Part shown: positions 1-8,651 of the stretch, piece by piece
Position numbering within the stretch: the first letter of the stretch is position 1
Layout of the letters: the number at the start of each line of letters is the position of its first letter
Position numbers and translations under genes: made by a program
Source: JBGSWL01 sp041752455
GTDB lineage: Bacteria > Pseudomonadota > Alphaproteobacteria > Rhizobiales > Rhizobiaceae
Reading direction: 5' to 3'
DNA length: 46,292 nucleotides
NCBI GenBank assembly: GCA_041752455.1
Contig: JBGSWL010000106.1
Span: forward strand, 1 to 46,292
The notes under the pieces: model-generated
Told to the model about the DNA's origin: nothing
The model's input: the letters and a program-made list of their open reading frames with translations, nothing else
The model's database searches: none

Positions 1-77
1 TCTGCCGCGCTCAGCCCCGCCTGATGCTCCTTCAGAACACCGATGATCTGCTCTTCCGTGAACCTGCTGCGCTTCAT
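1..77 (-). CDS. IS3-family transposase OrfA, N-terminal fragment
   Basis: The minus-strand frame starts at ATG 77 and reads MKRSRFTEEQIIGVLKEHQA before continuing off the left edge. This is the classic N-terminus of the helix-turn-helix OrfA protein of IS3-family elements, which binds the terminal repeats and is usually joined to OrfB by a programmed -1 frameshift. Only about 25 codons are visible. The ATG lies 64 bases from the inferred IS end, the normal arrangement, and a purine-rich stretch (GGAG at about 87-91 read on the minus strand) can serve as ribosome-binding site. Confidence 0.8.
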   Translation of the reverse strand, partial: MKRSRFTEEQIIGVLKEHQAGLSAA

Positions 78-141
78 GTCCGTCTCCTTCGCTGGAGAAC
101 AGACTAACCTCAAAGTGCGGACGTTGCAGGGGAGCAGGTCA
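1..141 (-). mobile_element. End of an IS3-family insertion sequence, cut by window edge
   Basis: The first 141 bases look like the left end of an IS3-family element (IS407/IS511-like) lying on the minus strand. Read on the minus strand from 141, the terminus begins TGACCTGCTCCCC, typical of terminal repeats in this group, and an OrfA reading frame starts 64 bases inside it. The rest of the element lies outside the window, so its completeness and target duplication cannot be judged. The family assignment is from memory of IS ends and the OrfA N-terminus, not from a search. Confidence 0.75.
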
Positions 142-152
142 CCGCTTGCCAA

Positions 153-217
153 GGTAGCTCGCCGTCCTCCGGAACATGACCTGCTGGCCATCAGTTCAAA
201 TCTGGCCCCCGCAACCA
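153..217 (+). pseudogene. Fragment of initiator tRNA-fMet (3' end); possible attachment site
   Basis: Bases 191-217 match, as far as I recall it, the T-arm, acceptor and CCA end of alphaproteobacterial initiator tRNA: TTCAAAT T-loop, then CCCCCGCAACCA. Upstream, GGTAGCTCG at 153-161 matches the D-loop of the same tRNA in the right order, but the distance between the two is about 6 bases too long and no anticodon arm folds. No 5' acceptor strand (about TGCGGGG) is present; the IS end occupies that place. It is therefore not a functional tRNA gene. It is either a tRNA gene broken by insertion or the attR copy left by integration into tRNA-fMet. The T-arm/CCA match is strong; the D-loop match is weaker. 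Confidence 0.6.
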
Positions 218-223
218 AGAAAC

Positions 224-256
224 ACCCGCTGTCTCCTCGAGGCAGCGGGTTTTTTT
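224..256 (+). terminator. Intrinsic terminator behind the tRNA fragment
   Basis: An 8-bp stem (ACCCGCTG at 224-231 with CAGCGGGT at 243-250) and an 11-base loop are followed by six T residues. It begins 7 bases after the CCA end, where a tRNA gene terminator would sit, and is probably the original terminator of the tRNA-fMet gene. Confidence 0.8.
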
Positions 257-577
257 GTGCGGATTTTGGCTGGCGCTTGTTGATCGGCCCTCCTGACAAC
301 ACGCCCGCGACGGAGATCGATCGCCTTGAAAGCGGCATGGTCATCGGCACGGGCGGGCATTTCTGCCATGACGATGCGTGAATGGCTCTCGGCAGTTGTC
401 GGAAAAAGCGCGCCGAATTGGTTGGATAGGGCCACGTGGCTCCTCTCAGAAAACAAAGGACGGGAACCTATTAGCTGGCGCAGGGTTGTGCCGAGGCGGC
501 TTTGCGGCTTAGTTTGCAAGGCATGCAGCCGGCGAGACATGGCTGCCGCGATACTATCCATGTTCAGGGAGGAACAC
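257..577. other. Intergenic stretch before tctC, no gene recognised
   Basis: About 320 bases separate the terminator from tctC. Short open frames exist on both strands, but none has a convincing ribosome-binding site or a recognisable protein. The region must hold the tctC promoter, but I see no clear -35/-10 pair. The tctC ribosome-binding site (GGGAGG at 568-573) is at its right end. Confidence 0.5.
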
Positions 578-1555
578 ATGACTTTTGTACTCAAACTTGC
601 CGGCGCACTCGCCGGCTCAGTCCTGATGGCAACCGCCGCATTGGCGCAAAGCTATCCGGAGCGGTCGATCACCATGGTCGTTCCATTTGCTGCCGGTGGA
701 CCAACCGACACGGTTGCCCGTCTGGTGGCTGAAAAGATGTCAGCCGACCTTGGCCAGCAGGTCATTGTTGAGAATGTCGGTGGCGCTGGCGGCACGCTGG
801 GCGCTGGAAACGTCGCGGCGGCAGCGCCTGATGGCTACACCTTGCTTCTGCACCACATCGGAATGGCAACCTCTGCTACGCTGTATCGCAACCTTGCCTA
901 CAAGCCGCTGGAAGCCTTCGAATATGTCGGCCTCGTCACCGAAGTGCCGATGACAATCGTCGCGCGCAAGGACTTCGAGCCGACCGACATGGCCTCGCTG
1001 ATCACCTATGTGAAGGCCAATGCCGACAAGATCACCATGGCCAACGCAGGGATCGGCGCTGCCAGCCATCTCTGCGGAATGCTCTTCATGCAGGCGCTGG
1101 AAAGCCCGATCGTGACCGTGCCCTACAAGGGGACCGGCCCGGCCATGACCGATCTTCTCGGCGGCCAGGTTGATCTGATGTGCGACCAGACCACCAACAC
1201 CACCGAGCAGATCAAGGGCGGCACCATCAAGGGCTATGCCGTAACCAGCCCGGCGCGTCTCGACATCTTCCCGGACATGCCGACCGTTGGCGAAGCCGGC
1301 CTTGGCGGGCTGGAAGTTGCCATCTGGCACGGCGTGTACGCACCAAAGGGCACCCCAGCGGACGTAACCGCGCGTCTGGCAGCTTCGCTTCAGGTGGCGC
1401 TCGCCGATCCGGGCATTGCCACGGCGATGGCGGAACTCGGCACGTCGCCGTCACCGGCCACTGATGCGACACCGGAAGCGCTGAAGGCACGGCTGGAGGC
1501 TGAAATCGCCCGCTGGAAGCCCGTGATCGAAGCCGCTGGCGTCTACGCCGACTGA
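578..1555 (+). CDS. tctC: TTT-family solute-binding protein TctC
   Basis: Periplasmic binding protein (325 aa) of a tripartite tricarboxylate transporter. A Sec signal peptide covers roughly residues 1-24 (hydrophobic core, then ATAALAQ-S). The mature protein starts with SYPERSITMVVPFAAGGPTD, the typical first strand and ligand-contacting loop of the Bug/TctC family, and later carries the family-like PYKGTGPAMTDLLGGQVDL segment. The frame is open further upstream, but ATG 578 is chosen because it follows GGGAGG by 4 bases and opens the signal peptide. tctB and tctA follow on the same strand, so it should deliver a carboxylate to that channel. The ligand cannot be read from sequence. An intrinsic terminator directly downstream may give more TctC than permease. 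Confidence 0.93.
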   Translation: MTFVLKLAGALAGSVLMATAALAQSYPERSITMVVPFAAGGPTDTVARLVAEKMSADLGQQVIVENVGGAGGTLGAGNVAAAAPDGYTLLLHHIGMATSATLYRNLAYKPLEAFEYVGLVTEVPMTIVARKDFEPTDMASLITYVKANADKITMANAGIGAASHLCGMLFMQALESPIVTVPYKGTGPAMTDLLGGQVDLMCDQTTNTTEQIKGGTIKGYAVTSPARLDIFPDMPTVGEAGLGGLEVAIWHGVYAPKGTPADVTARLAASLQVALADPGIATAMAELGTSPSPATDATPEALKARLEAEIARWKPVIEAAGVYAD

Positions 1556-1567
1556 TCCCGAAACCTG

Positions 1568-1600
1568 CGGCCCCGGCGCGCAAGCATCGGGGCCGTTTTT
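1568..1600 (+). terminator. Intrinsic terminator/attenuator between tctC and tctB
   Basis: An 8-bp GC-rich stem (CGGCCCCG at 1568-1575 with CGGGGCCG at 1588-1595) and a 12-base loop are followed by five Ts. It sits 12 bases after the tctC stop and before tctB, so partial termination could set the excess of binding protein over membrane subunits. Confidence 0.75.
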
Positions 1601-1616
1601 CAGTTCGGGGTTTCTC

Positions 1617-2072
1617 ATGAACCAGATCAACAAGACGGATGCCGTTGCGGGCGTCGTGTTCATTGTCATCGGCCTGTTCTTCGGGCTGAACGCGCTTGCG
1701 CTCGATCTTGGTACGTCGCTGCGCATGGGGCCGGGGTATTTCCCGCTGGTCCTTGCCGGCATCATGATCGTGCTGGGTGCATTCATCGTGGCATCGTCGT
1801 TCAAGTCGGTGGCCGAGGAAATGTCGGCGCATGCCTGGCGCGGCATCCTCTTCATCCTGCCGGCACCGATCTTTTTCGGGCTCACGGTACGCGGTCTCGG
1901 TTTTGTCCCATCGATCTTCGTCACCACACTGATTGCGGCCATGGCATCGTTGAAGATGAAGATACTGCCTGCCTTGCTGCTATCGGCCGGTGTCACGATT
2001 TTCTGCACCGCCGTGTTCAGTTATGCGCTCGGTCTGCCGTTTCGTCGCTTCGGCCCCTGGCTCCCGTTCTAG
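1617..2072 (+). CDS. tctB: TTT-family small membrane subunit TctB
   Basis: Small integral membrane subunit (151 aa) of the tripartite tricarboxylate transporter. Four hydrophobic segments are visible: about residues 9-30 (AVAGVVFIVIGLFFGLNALA), 41-61, 75-95 and 115-140. The motif LRMGPGYFPLVLAGIMIVLG after the first segment is characteristic of TctB. ATG 1617 is preceded by GGGG at 1607-1610. The gene lies 61 bases after tctC, with a hairpin between, and 9 bases before tctA, so it is co-transcribed with tctA. Its family is thought to be needed for assembly or function of the TctA channel; its exact role is poorly known. Confidence 0.92.
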   Translation: MNQINKTDAVAGVVFIVIGLFFGLNALALDLGTSLRMGPGYFPLVLAGIMIVLGAFIVASSFKSVAEEMSAHAWRGILFILPAPIFFGLTVRGLGFVPSIFVTTLIAAMASLKMKILPALLLSAGVTIFCTAVFSYALGLPFRRFGPWLPF

Positions 2073-2081
2073 GATGCTGCA

Positions 2082-3587
2082 ATGGACCTGATCGGCAACC
2101 TCACGCTCGGCTTTGTCACCGCCTCGACGCCCGAAAACCTGCTGTTCTGCCTGATCGGCGTGATCCTCGGAACGCTGATCGGTGTTTTGCCCGGCATCGG
2201 CGCCACCGCAACCATCGCCATGCTGCTGCCGATCACATTCCAACTCGAACCGGTGTCGTCGCTGATCATGCTGGCCGGCATCTATTACGGTGCGCAATAT
2301 GGCGGATCGACAACGGCAATCCTGATCAACATGCCGGGCGAATCCTCGTCGGCTGTCACGGCCATCGATGGCTACCAGATGGCGCGCCAAGGCAAGGCGG
2401 GAACGGCGCTGGCGGTCGCTGCGCTGGGGTCTTTCTTCGCCGGAACGGTCGCCACGCTGCTGGTCGCCATCTTTGCGCCGCCGCTGACCGTTGTTGCGCT
2501 GAAGTTTGGTGCAGCCGAATATTTCAGCCTGATGCTCTTGGGGCTCGTGTCGGCGGTTGCGCTGGCGCACGGGTCGATCCTCAAGGCGCTGGCGATGACG
2601 GTGCTCGGGCTTTTGCTCGGTATGGTCGGCACGGACATCTACACCGGCACACCGCGCTTCACCTTTGGCATCACAGCCTATGCGGACGGGTTGAACTTTG
2701 TGGCTCTGGCGGTCGGGGTGTTCGGGATCGCGGAAATTCTCAAGAACCTGGAAGGCGATCAGGACCGCTCGGTGCTAACGACAAAACTCGGCACTCTCTG
2801 GCCAAGCCGTGCTGATCTCAAGCGCATGGTGGCGCCGATGGTGCGCGGGACGGTGCTCGGCTCGGCGCTCGGCATCCTGCCGGGCGGCGGTGCGATCTTG
2901 GCATCGTTTGCATCTTATACCGTCGAGAAACGCCTTTCGAAAACACCCGAAGAATTCGGCAAAGGCGCCATCGAGGGCGTCGCCGGTCCGGAATCGGCGA
3001 ACAATGCCGGCGCGCAGACCAGCTTCATCCCGCTATTGACGCTGGGTATCCCGGCAAACCCGGTGATGGCGCTGATGGTCGGGGCAATGATCATCCAGGG
3101 CGTGGTGCCCGGCCCCAATGTCGCAGCCGAGCAACCCGCCCTGTTTTGGGGCATCATCGCCTCGATGTGGATCGGCAACCTGATGCTGATCATCTTGAAC
3201 CTGCCGCTGATCGGCCTCTGGGTCCGGTTGCTGAAAGTCCCGTACCACATCCTGTTTCCGATCATCATGGCGTTCTGTTCGATCGGGGTCTATTCGGTGA
3301 ACTCCAACGTCTACGATCTCTATGCCGTCGCGGGCTTTGGACTGATGGGATACATCCTGATGAAGCTGCGCTGCGAGCCGGCACCCTTGCTGCTCGGTTT
3401 TGTGCTTGGTCCGATGCTGGAGGAAAACCTGCGGCGGGCGATGATCCTCGGGCGGGGTGACCCGACCACCTTCCTGACCCGGCCGATCAGCGCGACGCTT
3501 CTGGTGATGACGGTGATCGTTCTGCTGGTCGTTCTGCTGCCGGCGATCCGCAAGAAGCGCAACGAGGTCTTTGTCGAAGCCGAGTGA
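2082..3587 (+). CDS. tctA: TTT-family large permease TctA
   Basis: Large transport subunit (501 aa, the usual length) with about 10-12 membrane segments. Hallmarks are the two inverted-repeat motifs: GVLPGIGATATIAMLLPITF near residue 33 and GILPGGGAILASF near 265. The conserved KGAIEGVAGPESANNAG stretch near 297 and LGIPANPVMALM near 323 also fit. It carries the cation-coupled uptake of the carboxylate handed over by TctC in the inner membrane. ATG 2082 lies 9 bases after tctB. The gene ends 146 bases before the fds operon; no terminator is evident between them, so read-through is possible. Confidence 0.95.
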   Translation: MDLIGNLTLGFVTASTPENLLFCLIGVILGTLIGVLPGIGATATIAMLLPITFQLEPVSSLIMLAGIYYGAQYGGSTTAILINMPGESSSAVTAIDGYQMARQGKAGTALAVAALGSFFAGTVATLLVAIFAPPLTVVALKFGAAEYFSLMLLGLVSAVALAHGSILKALAMTVLGLLLGMVGTDIYTGTPRFTFGITAYADGLNFVALAVGVFGIAEILKNLEGDQDRSVLTTKLGTLWPSRADLKRMVAPMVRGTVLGSALGILPGGGAILASFASYTVEKRLSKTPEEFGKGAIEGVAGPESANNAGAQTSFIPLLTLGIPANPVMALMVGAMIIQGVVPGPNVAAEQPALFWGIIASMWIGNLMLIILNLPLIGLWVRLLKVPYHILFPIIMAFCSIGVYSVNSNVYDLYAVAGFGLMGYILMKLRCEPAPLLLGFVLGPMLEENLRRAMILGRGDPTTFLTRPISATLLVMTVIVLLVVLLPAIRKKRNEVFVEAE

Positions 3588-3733
3588 AGCAACGGGAGTG
3601 TCGGCAGCATCCGGTATCGACAATGCGCCCTGGTTGACGCGTTGTTGGCGGAAATCAGCAAACATATGTCGGTTGGCCGAACTTGTTTCGGCGCAGGACA
3701 GGCTTCACAATGGCGCCGAGCGGGAGGAACGCG

Positions 3734-4228
3734 ATGACGCCGCATGGCGAAAACCTGAACGGCGCTGACGCCGACATCGCTGCGCGAACGCAGATGATCG
3801 TTGCCGATCATGTCGGCCGGCCTGGGCCTTTGCTGCCGATCCTGCACGATGTGCAGTCCGCCTTCGGACATGTGCCGCAGCAGGCTTTGCGGGTCGTTGC
3901 CGATGCGTTGAATATCAGCCGCGCGGAAGCCCACGGGGTTGCCAGCTTCTACCATGATTTCCGCGAGGCGCCGGCGGGCCGGCATGTGATGAAGATATGC
4001 CGGGCGGAAGCCTGCCAGGCGATGGGCGGGGAAGCGCTTGCGCAGGCCGCCGCTTCGTCGCTTCGGATCGGCTTTGGCGAGACCTCTGCTGATGGCGCCG
4101 TGACGCTGGAGGCGGTCTACTGCCTCGGGCTTTGCGCTTGTGCGCCGGCCGCCATGGTCGACGGGCGGGTGGTCGGGCGGCTTGATGCGGCAAAGCTTGA
4201 GGGCATCATCGCCGGGTGCGGGCGATGA
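3734..4228 (+). CDS. fdsG: NAD-dependent formate dehydrogenase gamma subunit (NuoE-like)
   Basis: Gamma subunit (164 aa) of the soluble, oxygen-tolerant molybdenum formate dehydrogenase, homologous to complex I NuoE. The four [2Fe-2S] ligands are visible at about C89 and C94 (KICRAEACQAMGG) and C130 and C134 (VYCLGLCACAPA). It passes electrons between the FMN subunit FdsB and FdsA. ATG 3734 follows GGGAGG at 3722-3727; the longer upstream frame lacks such a site. Its TGA overlaps the fdsB ATG (ATGA), which indicates translational coupling. First gene of fdsG-fdsB-fdsA-fdhD-fdsD. Confidence 0.95.
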   Translation: MTPHGENLNGADADIAARTQMIVADHVGRPGPLLPILHDVQSAFGHVPQQALRVVADALNISRAEAHGVASFYHDFREAPAGRHVMKICRAEACQAMGGEALAQAAASSLRIGFGETSADGAVTLEAVYCLGLCACAPAAMVDGRVVGRLDAAKLEGIIAGCGR

Positions 4229-5775
4229 GCGTCACCGTTTATGTGCCGTGCGATGCAGCAGCGGTGTCTGTCGGCGCCGATGAGGTGGCAGCCGCCATCC
4301 GCCATGAAGCGCAGGCGCGCGGGCAGGACGTGACGATCGTGCGCAATGGTTCCCGCGGCATGGTCTGGCTCGAGCCGCTGGTCGAGGTCGCAACTGACCG
4401 GGGCCGCATAGGCTATGGCCCGGTGACAGCGGCCGATGTCGCTTCGCTGTTTGACGCCGGGTTCCTCAGCGGCGGAAGCCATGTGCTTGGCCACGGCCTG
4501 ACCGAAGAGATCGGCTTCTTCAAGCGTCAGGTTCGGCTTACCTTTGCCCGTTGCGGCCTGATCGATCCGCTGTCGCTTGCCGATTACGAGGCCCATGGCG
4601 GGCTGGCGGGTTTGCGCAACGCGCTGGCGATGACGCCGGTGGAAATCGTCAAGACGGTGACCGATTCCGGCCTTCGCGGTCGCGGCGGTGCCGGGTTTCC
4701 GACCGGCATCAAGTGGAACACGGTGTTGAATGCGCCCGGCGCAACCAAATACATCGTCTGCAATGCGGACGAGGGCGACAGTGGCACTTTTGCCGACCGG
4801 ATGCTGATGGAGGGCGATCCGTTCTGCCTGATCGAGGGCATGGCGATTGCCGGCATCGCCACGGGTGCGACGCAGGGCTTCATCTATCTGCGGTCGGAGT
4901 ATCCGCACGCCATTGCCACGATGAACGCGGCCATCGCGATCGCGCGCCAGGCCGGTGTGCTGGGCGGATCGGTCCTCGGTTCCGGCAAAGCCTTCGACAT
5001 GGAAGTGCGGGTCGGTGCGGGCGCCTATGTCTGCGGCGAGGAGACCTCGCTTCTCAACTCGCTGGAAGGCAAGCGCGGCGTCGTGCGCGCCAAGCCGCCG
5101 CTGCCGGCACTTGAAGGCCTGTTCGGTAAGCCGACCGTCGTCAACAATGTGATTTCGCTCGCCTCGGTGCCGATCATTCTCGACCGGGGCGCGGATTTCT
5201 ACCGCGATTTCGGCATGGGCCGTTCCCGTGGTACGATCCCGATCCAGATTGCCGGAAACGTGAAGCATGGCGGCCTGTTCGAGACGGCTTTCGGCTTGAG
5301 CCTTGGCGAAATCGTCGACGAGATCGGCGGCGGCACGGCAACCGGGCGACCGGTCAAGGCGGTGCAGGTCGGCGGGCCGCTCGGCGCCTATTTCCCGCGC
5401 GCGCTTTTTGACACGCCGTTCGACTACGAGGCTTTTGCGGCCAAGGACGGTCTGATCGGCCATGCCGGCGTCGTGATTTTCGACGAGGCTGCCGACATGC
5501 TGAAACAGGCGCGCTTTGCTTTCCAGTTCTGCGCGATCGAGAGCTGCGGCAAGTGCACGCCGTGCCGGATCGGCGCGGTGCGCGGCGTGGAGACCATGGA
5601 CCGGATCGCGGCCGGCGATGGTGCTGCCGTCCCGCTGGTCGAAGACCTGTGCAACACGATGAAGTTCGGCTCGCTGTGCGCGCTCGGCGGCTTCACACCC
5701 TATCCGGTGATGAGCGCGATGACGCACTGGCCGGAGGATTTTCAGCCACGCGCCGTTCAACAGGCAGCGGAGTGA
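4225..5775 (+). CDS. fdsB: NAD-dependent formate dehydrogenase beta subunit (NuoF-like)
   Basis: Diaphorase subunit (516 aa) that binds NAD and FMN, homologous to NuoF with an extra N-terminal ferredoxin-fold region (about residues 1-95) as in other FdsB proteins. The FMN-binding loop RGRGGAGFPTGIKW is at 151-164, and the NAD-site segment VCNADEGDSGTFADR follows. The [4Fe-4S] motif ESCGKCTPCR lies near 439-448, with the fourth cysteine near 485 (SLCALGGF). Electrons from formate reach NAD+ here. ATG 4225 overlaps the fdsG stop; a GTG at 4216 is possible but less likely. The subunit is cytoplasmic and pairs with FdsG. Confidence 0.96.
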   Translation: MSVTVYVPCDAAAVSVGADEVAAAIRHEAQARGQDVTIVRNGSRGMVWLEPLVEVATDRGRIGYGPVTAADVASLFDAGFLSGGSHVLGHGLTEEIGFFKRQVRLTFARCGLIDPLSLADYEAHGGLAGLRNALAMTPVEIVKTVTDSGLRGRGGAGFPTGIKWNTVLNAPGATKYIVCNADEGDSGTFADRMLMEGDPFCLIEGMAIAGIATGATQGFIYLRSEYPHAIATMNAAIAIARQAGVLGGSVLGSGKAFDMEVRVGAGAYVCGEETSLLNSLEGKRGVVRAKPPLPALEGLFGKPTVVNNVISLASVPIILDRGADFYRDFGMGRSRGTIPIQIAGNVKHGGLFETAFGLSLGEIVDEIGGGTATGRPVKAVQVGGPLGAYFPRALFDTPFDYEAFAAKDGLIGHAGVVIFDEAADMLKQARFAFQFCAIESCGKCTPCRIGAVRGVETMDRIAAGDGAAVPLVEDLCNTMKFGSLCALGGFTPYPVMSAMTHWPEDFQPRAVQQAAE

Positions 5776-5780
5776 ATGCC

Positions 5781-8651
5781 ATGACCCTGATCCATGAAAT
5801 CGACTTCGGAACGCCGGCCTCGAAATCCGAGCGTCAGGTCACGCTTACGGTTGATGGCTTCGACGTGACGGTGCCGGAAGGCACATCGATCATGCGCGCG
5901 GCGATGGAAGCAGGCATCCAGGTTCCCAAGCTTTGCGCGACCGACATGGTCGATGCATTCGGCTCCTGCCGGCTGTGTCTCGTGGAGATCGAAGGGCGCA
6001 ACGGCACGCCGTCGTCGTGCACCACGCCGGTTGCTGCGGGAATGACTGTCCGCACCCAGACCGAACGGTTGAAGAAGCTGCGGCGCGGCGTGATGGAACT
6101 CTACATTTCCGACCATCCGCTCGACTGCCTGACCTGCGCCGCCAATGGCGATTGCGAATTGCAGGACATGGCTGGTGCCGTGGGCCTGCGCGATGTGCGC
6201 TACGGCTACGAAGGCGACAACCATGTGAAGGCGCGCGACACCTCGGGCGATGCCAACATGCGCTGGATGCCGAAGGACGAGTCCAACCCCTATTTCACCT
6301 ATGATCCGGCCAAGTGCATTGTCTGCTCGCGCTGTGTGCGCGCCTGCGAGGAAGTGCAGGGCACGTTTGCGCTGACCATCGAAGGGCGGGGTTTCGACAG
6401 CCGGGTGTCTCCGGGCATGCACGAAGCCTTCATGGAGAGCGAGTGCGTCTCCTGTGGCGCTTGCGTGCAAGCCTGCCCGACGGCGACGCTGACGGAAAAG
6501 AGCGTCATCGCCATCGGCCAGCCGGAACATTCGGTCGTCACCACCTGCGCCTATTGCGGCGTCGGCTGCTCGTTCAAGGCCGAAATGCGCGGCGACGAAC
6601 TGGTGCGCATGGTGCCGTGGAAGGATGGCAAGGCCAATCGCGGCCATTCCTGCGTCAAGGGACGGTTCGCCTGGGGTTACGCAACGCATCGCGACCGCAT
6701 CCTCAACCCGATGATCCGCGACACCATCGACCAGCCGTGGCGCGAAGTGTCCTGGGACGAAGCCTTGGGCTTTGCCGCAAGCCGCATGCGCGGGATCCAG
6801 GCCAGCCATGGCAAGGAGGCGATCGGCGTCATCACCTCGTCGCGCTGCACCAACGAGGAGACCTATCTGGTCCAGAAACTGGCGCGGGCAGTGTTCGGCA
6901 ACAACAACACCGATACCTGCGCCCGCGTCTGCCATTCGCCGACCGGTTACGGCCTTGGCCAGACCTTCGGCACGTCGGCCGGTACGCAAGACTTTGACTC
7001 CGTCGAGCACACCGATGTCGTCATCGTCATCGGCGCCAACCCGACGGATGGCCACCCGGTGTTCGCATCGCGCCTCAAGAAGCGGCTCCGGCAAGGGGCG
7101 AAACTGATCGTCATCGATCCGCGCCGCATCGATCTGGTCCGCTCCGCCCATGTGGAGGCGGCGCATCATCTGGGGTTGCGGCCTGGCACCAATGTCGCGG
7201 TGGTCACTGCCATCGCCCATGTGATCGTCACCGAAGGGCTGTTTGATGAGACCTTCATCCGCGAGCGTTGCGACTGGGACGAGTTCCAGGACTACGCGGA
7301 ATTTGCCGCCGATGCGTCCAACAGCCCGGAAGCCACCGAAATGCTGACCGGTGTGCCGGCAGACGAATTGCGGGCGGCAGCGCGGCTTTATGCGACCGGC
7401 GGCAACGGCGCGATCTATTACGGCCTTGGCGTCACCGAGCACTCACAGGGCTCGACCACGGTGATCGGCATTGCCAACCTTGCCATGCTGACCGGAAATC
7501 TTGGCCGACCCGGCGTCGGCGTGAACCCGCTGCGCGGCCAGAACAATGTGCAGGGCGCCTGCGACATGGGGTCGTTCCCGCACGAACTACCGGGCTACCG
7601 CCATGTGAAGAATGGCGACGCCCGTTCCATCTACGAGGATCTCTGGGGCGTTTCGATTTCGAACGAGCCGGGCCTTCGCATCCCCAACATGCTGGATGCG
7701 GCGGTCGATGGCACGTTCAAGGGGCTCTACATCCAGGGCGAGGACATCCTGCAGTCGGACCCGGACACCAAGCACGTGGCTGCCGGCCTTGCGGCGATGG
7801 ATTGCGTCATCGTCCACGATCTTTTTCTCAACGAGACGGCTCACTACGCCCATGTCTTCCTGCCGGGTTCAACGTTCCTGGAAAAGGACGGGACGTTCAC
7901 CAATGCCGAGCGCCGCATCAACCGCGTGCGCAAAGTGATGGCACCGCGCAACGGCCATGCTGATTGGGAAGTCACGCAATTGCTGGCCAATGCGATGGGC
8001 GGCAACTGGTCCTACAGCCATCCGTCCGAGATCATGGCGGAAATCGCGGCGACGACGCCGAGCTTTGCCAATGTCACCTATGAACTGCTCGACCGCGAAG
8101 GCTCGGTGCAGTGGCCGTGCAACGAGGCAACGCCGACCGGCTCGCCGGTGATGCATGTGGATGGCTTCATGCGCGGCAAGGGCCGCTTCATCCGCACCGA
8201 CTATGTGGCGACCGAGGAGCGAACCGGACCGCGCTTCCCGCTGCTGCTCACCACCGGGCGCATCCTCAGCCAGTATAATGTCGGCGCGCAGACCCGGCGC
8301 ACTGCCAACGTCATCTGGCACGACGAGGATGTGCTGGAAATCCATCCGCACGATGCCGAACAGCGCGGCATTGCCGATGGCGGCTGGGTCAAGCTTGCCA
8401 GCCGTGCCGGTGAGACGAGCCTTCGCGCCAAAGTAACGGATCGCGTTTCGACCGGTGTCGTCTACACGACGTTCCACCATCCGGGGACGCAGGCCAATGT
8501 CATCACCACCGACTATTCTGACTGGGCGACAAACTGCCCCGAATACAAGGTGACGGCGGTTCAGGTCTCGCCGTCCAACGGGCCGACCTCCTGGCAGGAA
8601 GAGTATGAGGCGCTCAGCCAGCGCGCGCGGCGCATCGAGGCGGCCGAGTGA
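5781..8651 (+). CDS. fdsA: Molybdenum-dependent formate dehydrogenase catalytic subunit
   Basis: Catalytic subunit (956 aa, the family length) that oxidises formate to CO2 at a bis-MGD molybdenum centre. Iron-sulfur ligands can be assigned in order: [2Fe-2S] C52/C63/C66/C80; His-liganded [4Fe-4S] H112/C116/C119/C125; two ferredoxin clusters at C179-C189 and C222-C232; and C256/C259/C263/C291 at the start of the molybdopterin domain. The predicted Mo ligand is C384 in CARVCHSPTG, so this is the cysteine form, not selenocysteine. ATG 5781 lies 5 bases after fdsB. Its stop overlaps the fdhD start (GTGA). No in-frame break is seen. Confidence 0.96.
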   Translation: MTLIHEIDFGTPASKSERQVTLTVDGFDVTVPEGTSIMRAAMEAGIQVPKLCATDMVDAFGSCRLCLVEIEGRNGTPSSCTTPVAAGMTVRTQTERLKKLRRGVMELYISDHPLDCLTCAANGDCELQDMAGAVGLRDVRYGYEGDNHVKARDTSGDANMRWMPKDESNPYFTYDPAKCIVCSRCVRACEEVQGTFALTIEGRGFDSRVSPGMHEAFMESECVSCGACVQACPTATLTEKSVIAIGQPEHSVVTTCAYCGVGCSFKAEMRGDELVRMVPWKDGKANRGHSCVKGRFAWGYATHRDRILNPMIRDTIDQPWREVSWDEALGFAASRMRGIQASHGKEAIGVITSSRCTNEETYLVQKLARAVFGNNNTDTCARVCHSPTGYGLGQTFGTSAGTQDFDSVEHTDVVIVIGANPTDGHPVFASRLKKRLRQGAKLIVIDPRRIDLVRSAHVEAAHHLGLRPGTNVAVVTAIAHVIVTEGLFDETFIRERCDWDEFQDYAEFAADASNSPEATEMLTGVPADELRAAARLYATGGNGAIYYGLGVTEHSQGSTTVIGIANLAMLTGNLGRPGVGVNPLRGQNNVQGACDMGSFPHELPGYRHVKNGDARSIYEDLWGVSISNEPGLRIPNMLDAAVDGTFKGLYIQGEDILQSDPDTKHVAAGLAAMDCVIVHDLFLNETAHYAHVFLPGSTFLEKDGTFTNAERRINRVRKVMAPRNGHADWEVTQLLANAMGGNWSYSHPSEIMAEIAATTPSFANVTYELLDREGSVQWPCNEATPTGSPVMHVDGFMRGKGRFIRTDYVATEERTGPRFPLLLTTGRILSQYNVGAQTRRTANVIWHDEDVLEIHPHDAEQRGIADGGWVKLASRAGETSLRAKVTDRVSTGVVYTTFHHPGTQANVITTDYSDWATNCPEYKVTAVQVSPSNGPTSWQEEYEALSQRARRIEAAE

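Noticed and set aside
177..185. TGACCTGCT, identical to the IS terminal 9 bases, inside the tRNA-like fragment
   Set aside because: A 9-base match is likely by chance in 46 kb, and no second IS end or reading frame follows it.
326..577. Longer N-terminal extension of tctC
   Set aside because: It would bury the signal peptide; ATG 578 has the ribosome-binding site and gives a normal exported protein.
4117..7442. Two open frames of about 550 codons on the minus strand opposite fdsB and fdsA
   Set aside because: Antisense shadows of strongly coding genes in GC-rich DNA, with no domain and no plausible start sites.
5781..8651. Possible selenocysteine in the formate dehydrogenase catalytic subunit
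   Set aside because: The Mo-ligand codon encodes cysteine (CARVCHSPTG) and no in-frame TGA occurs before the real stop.
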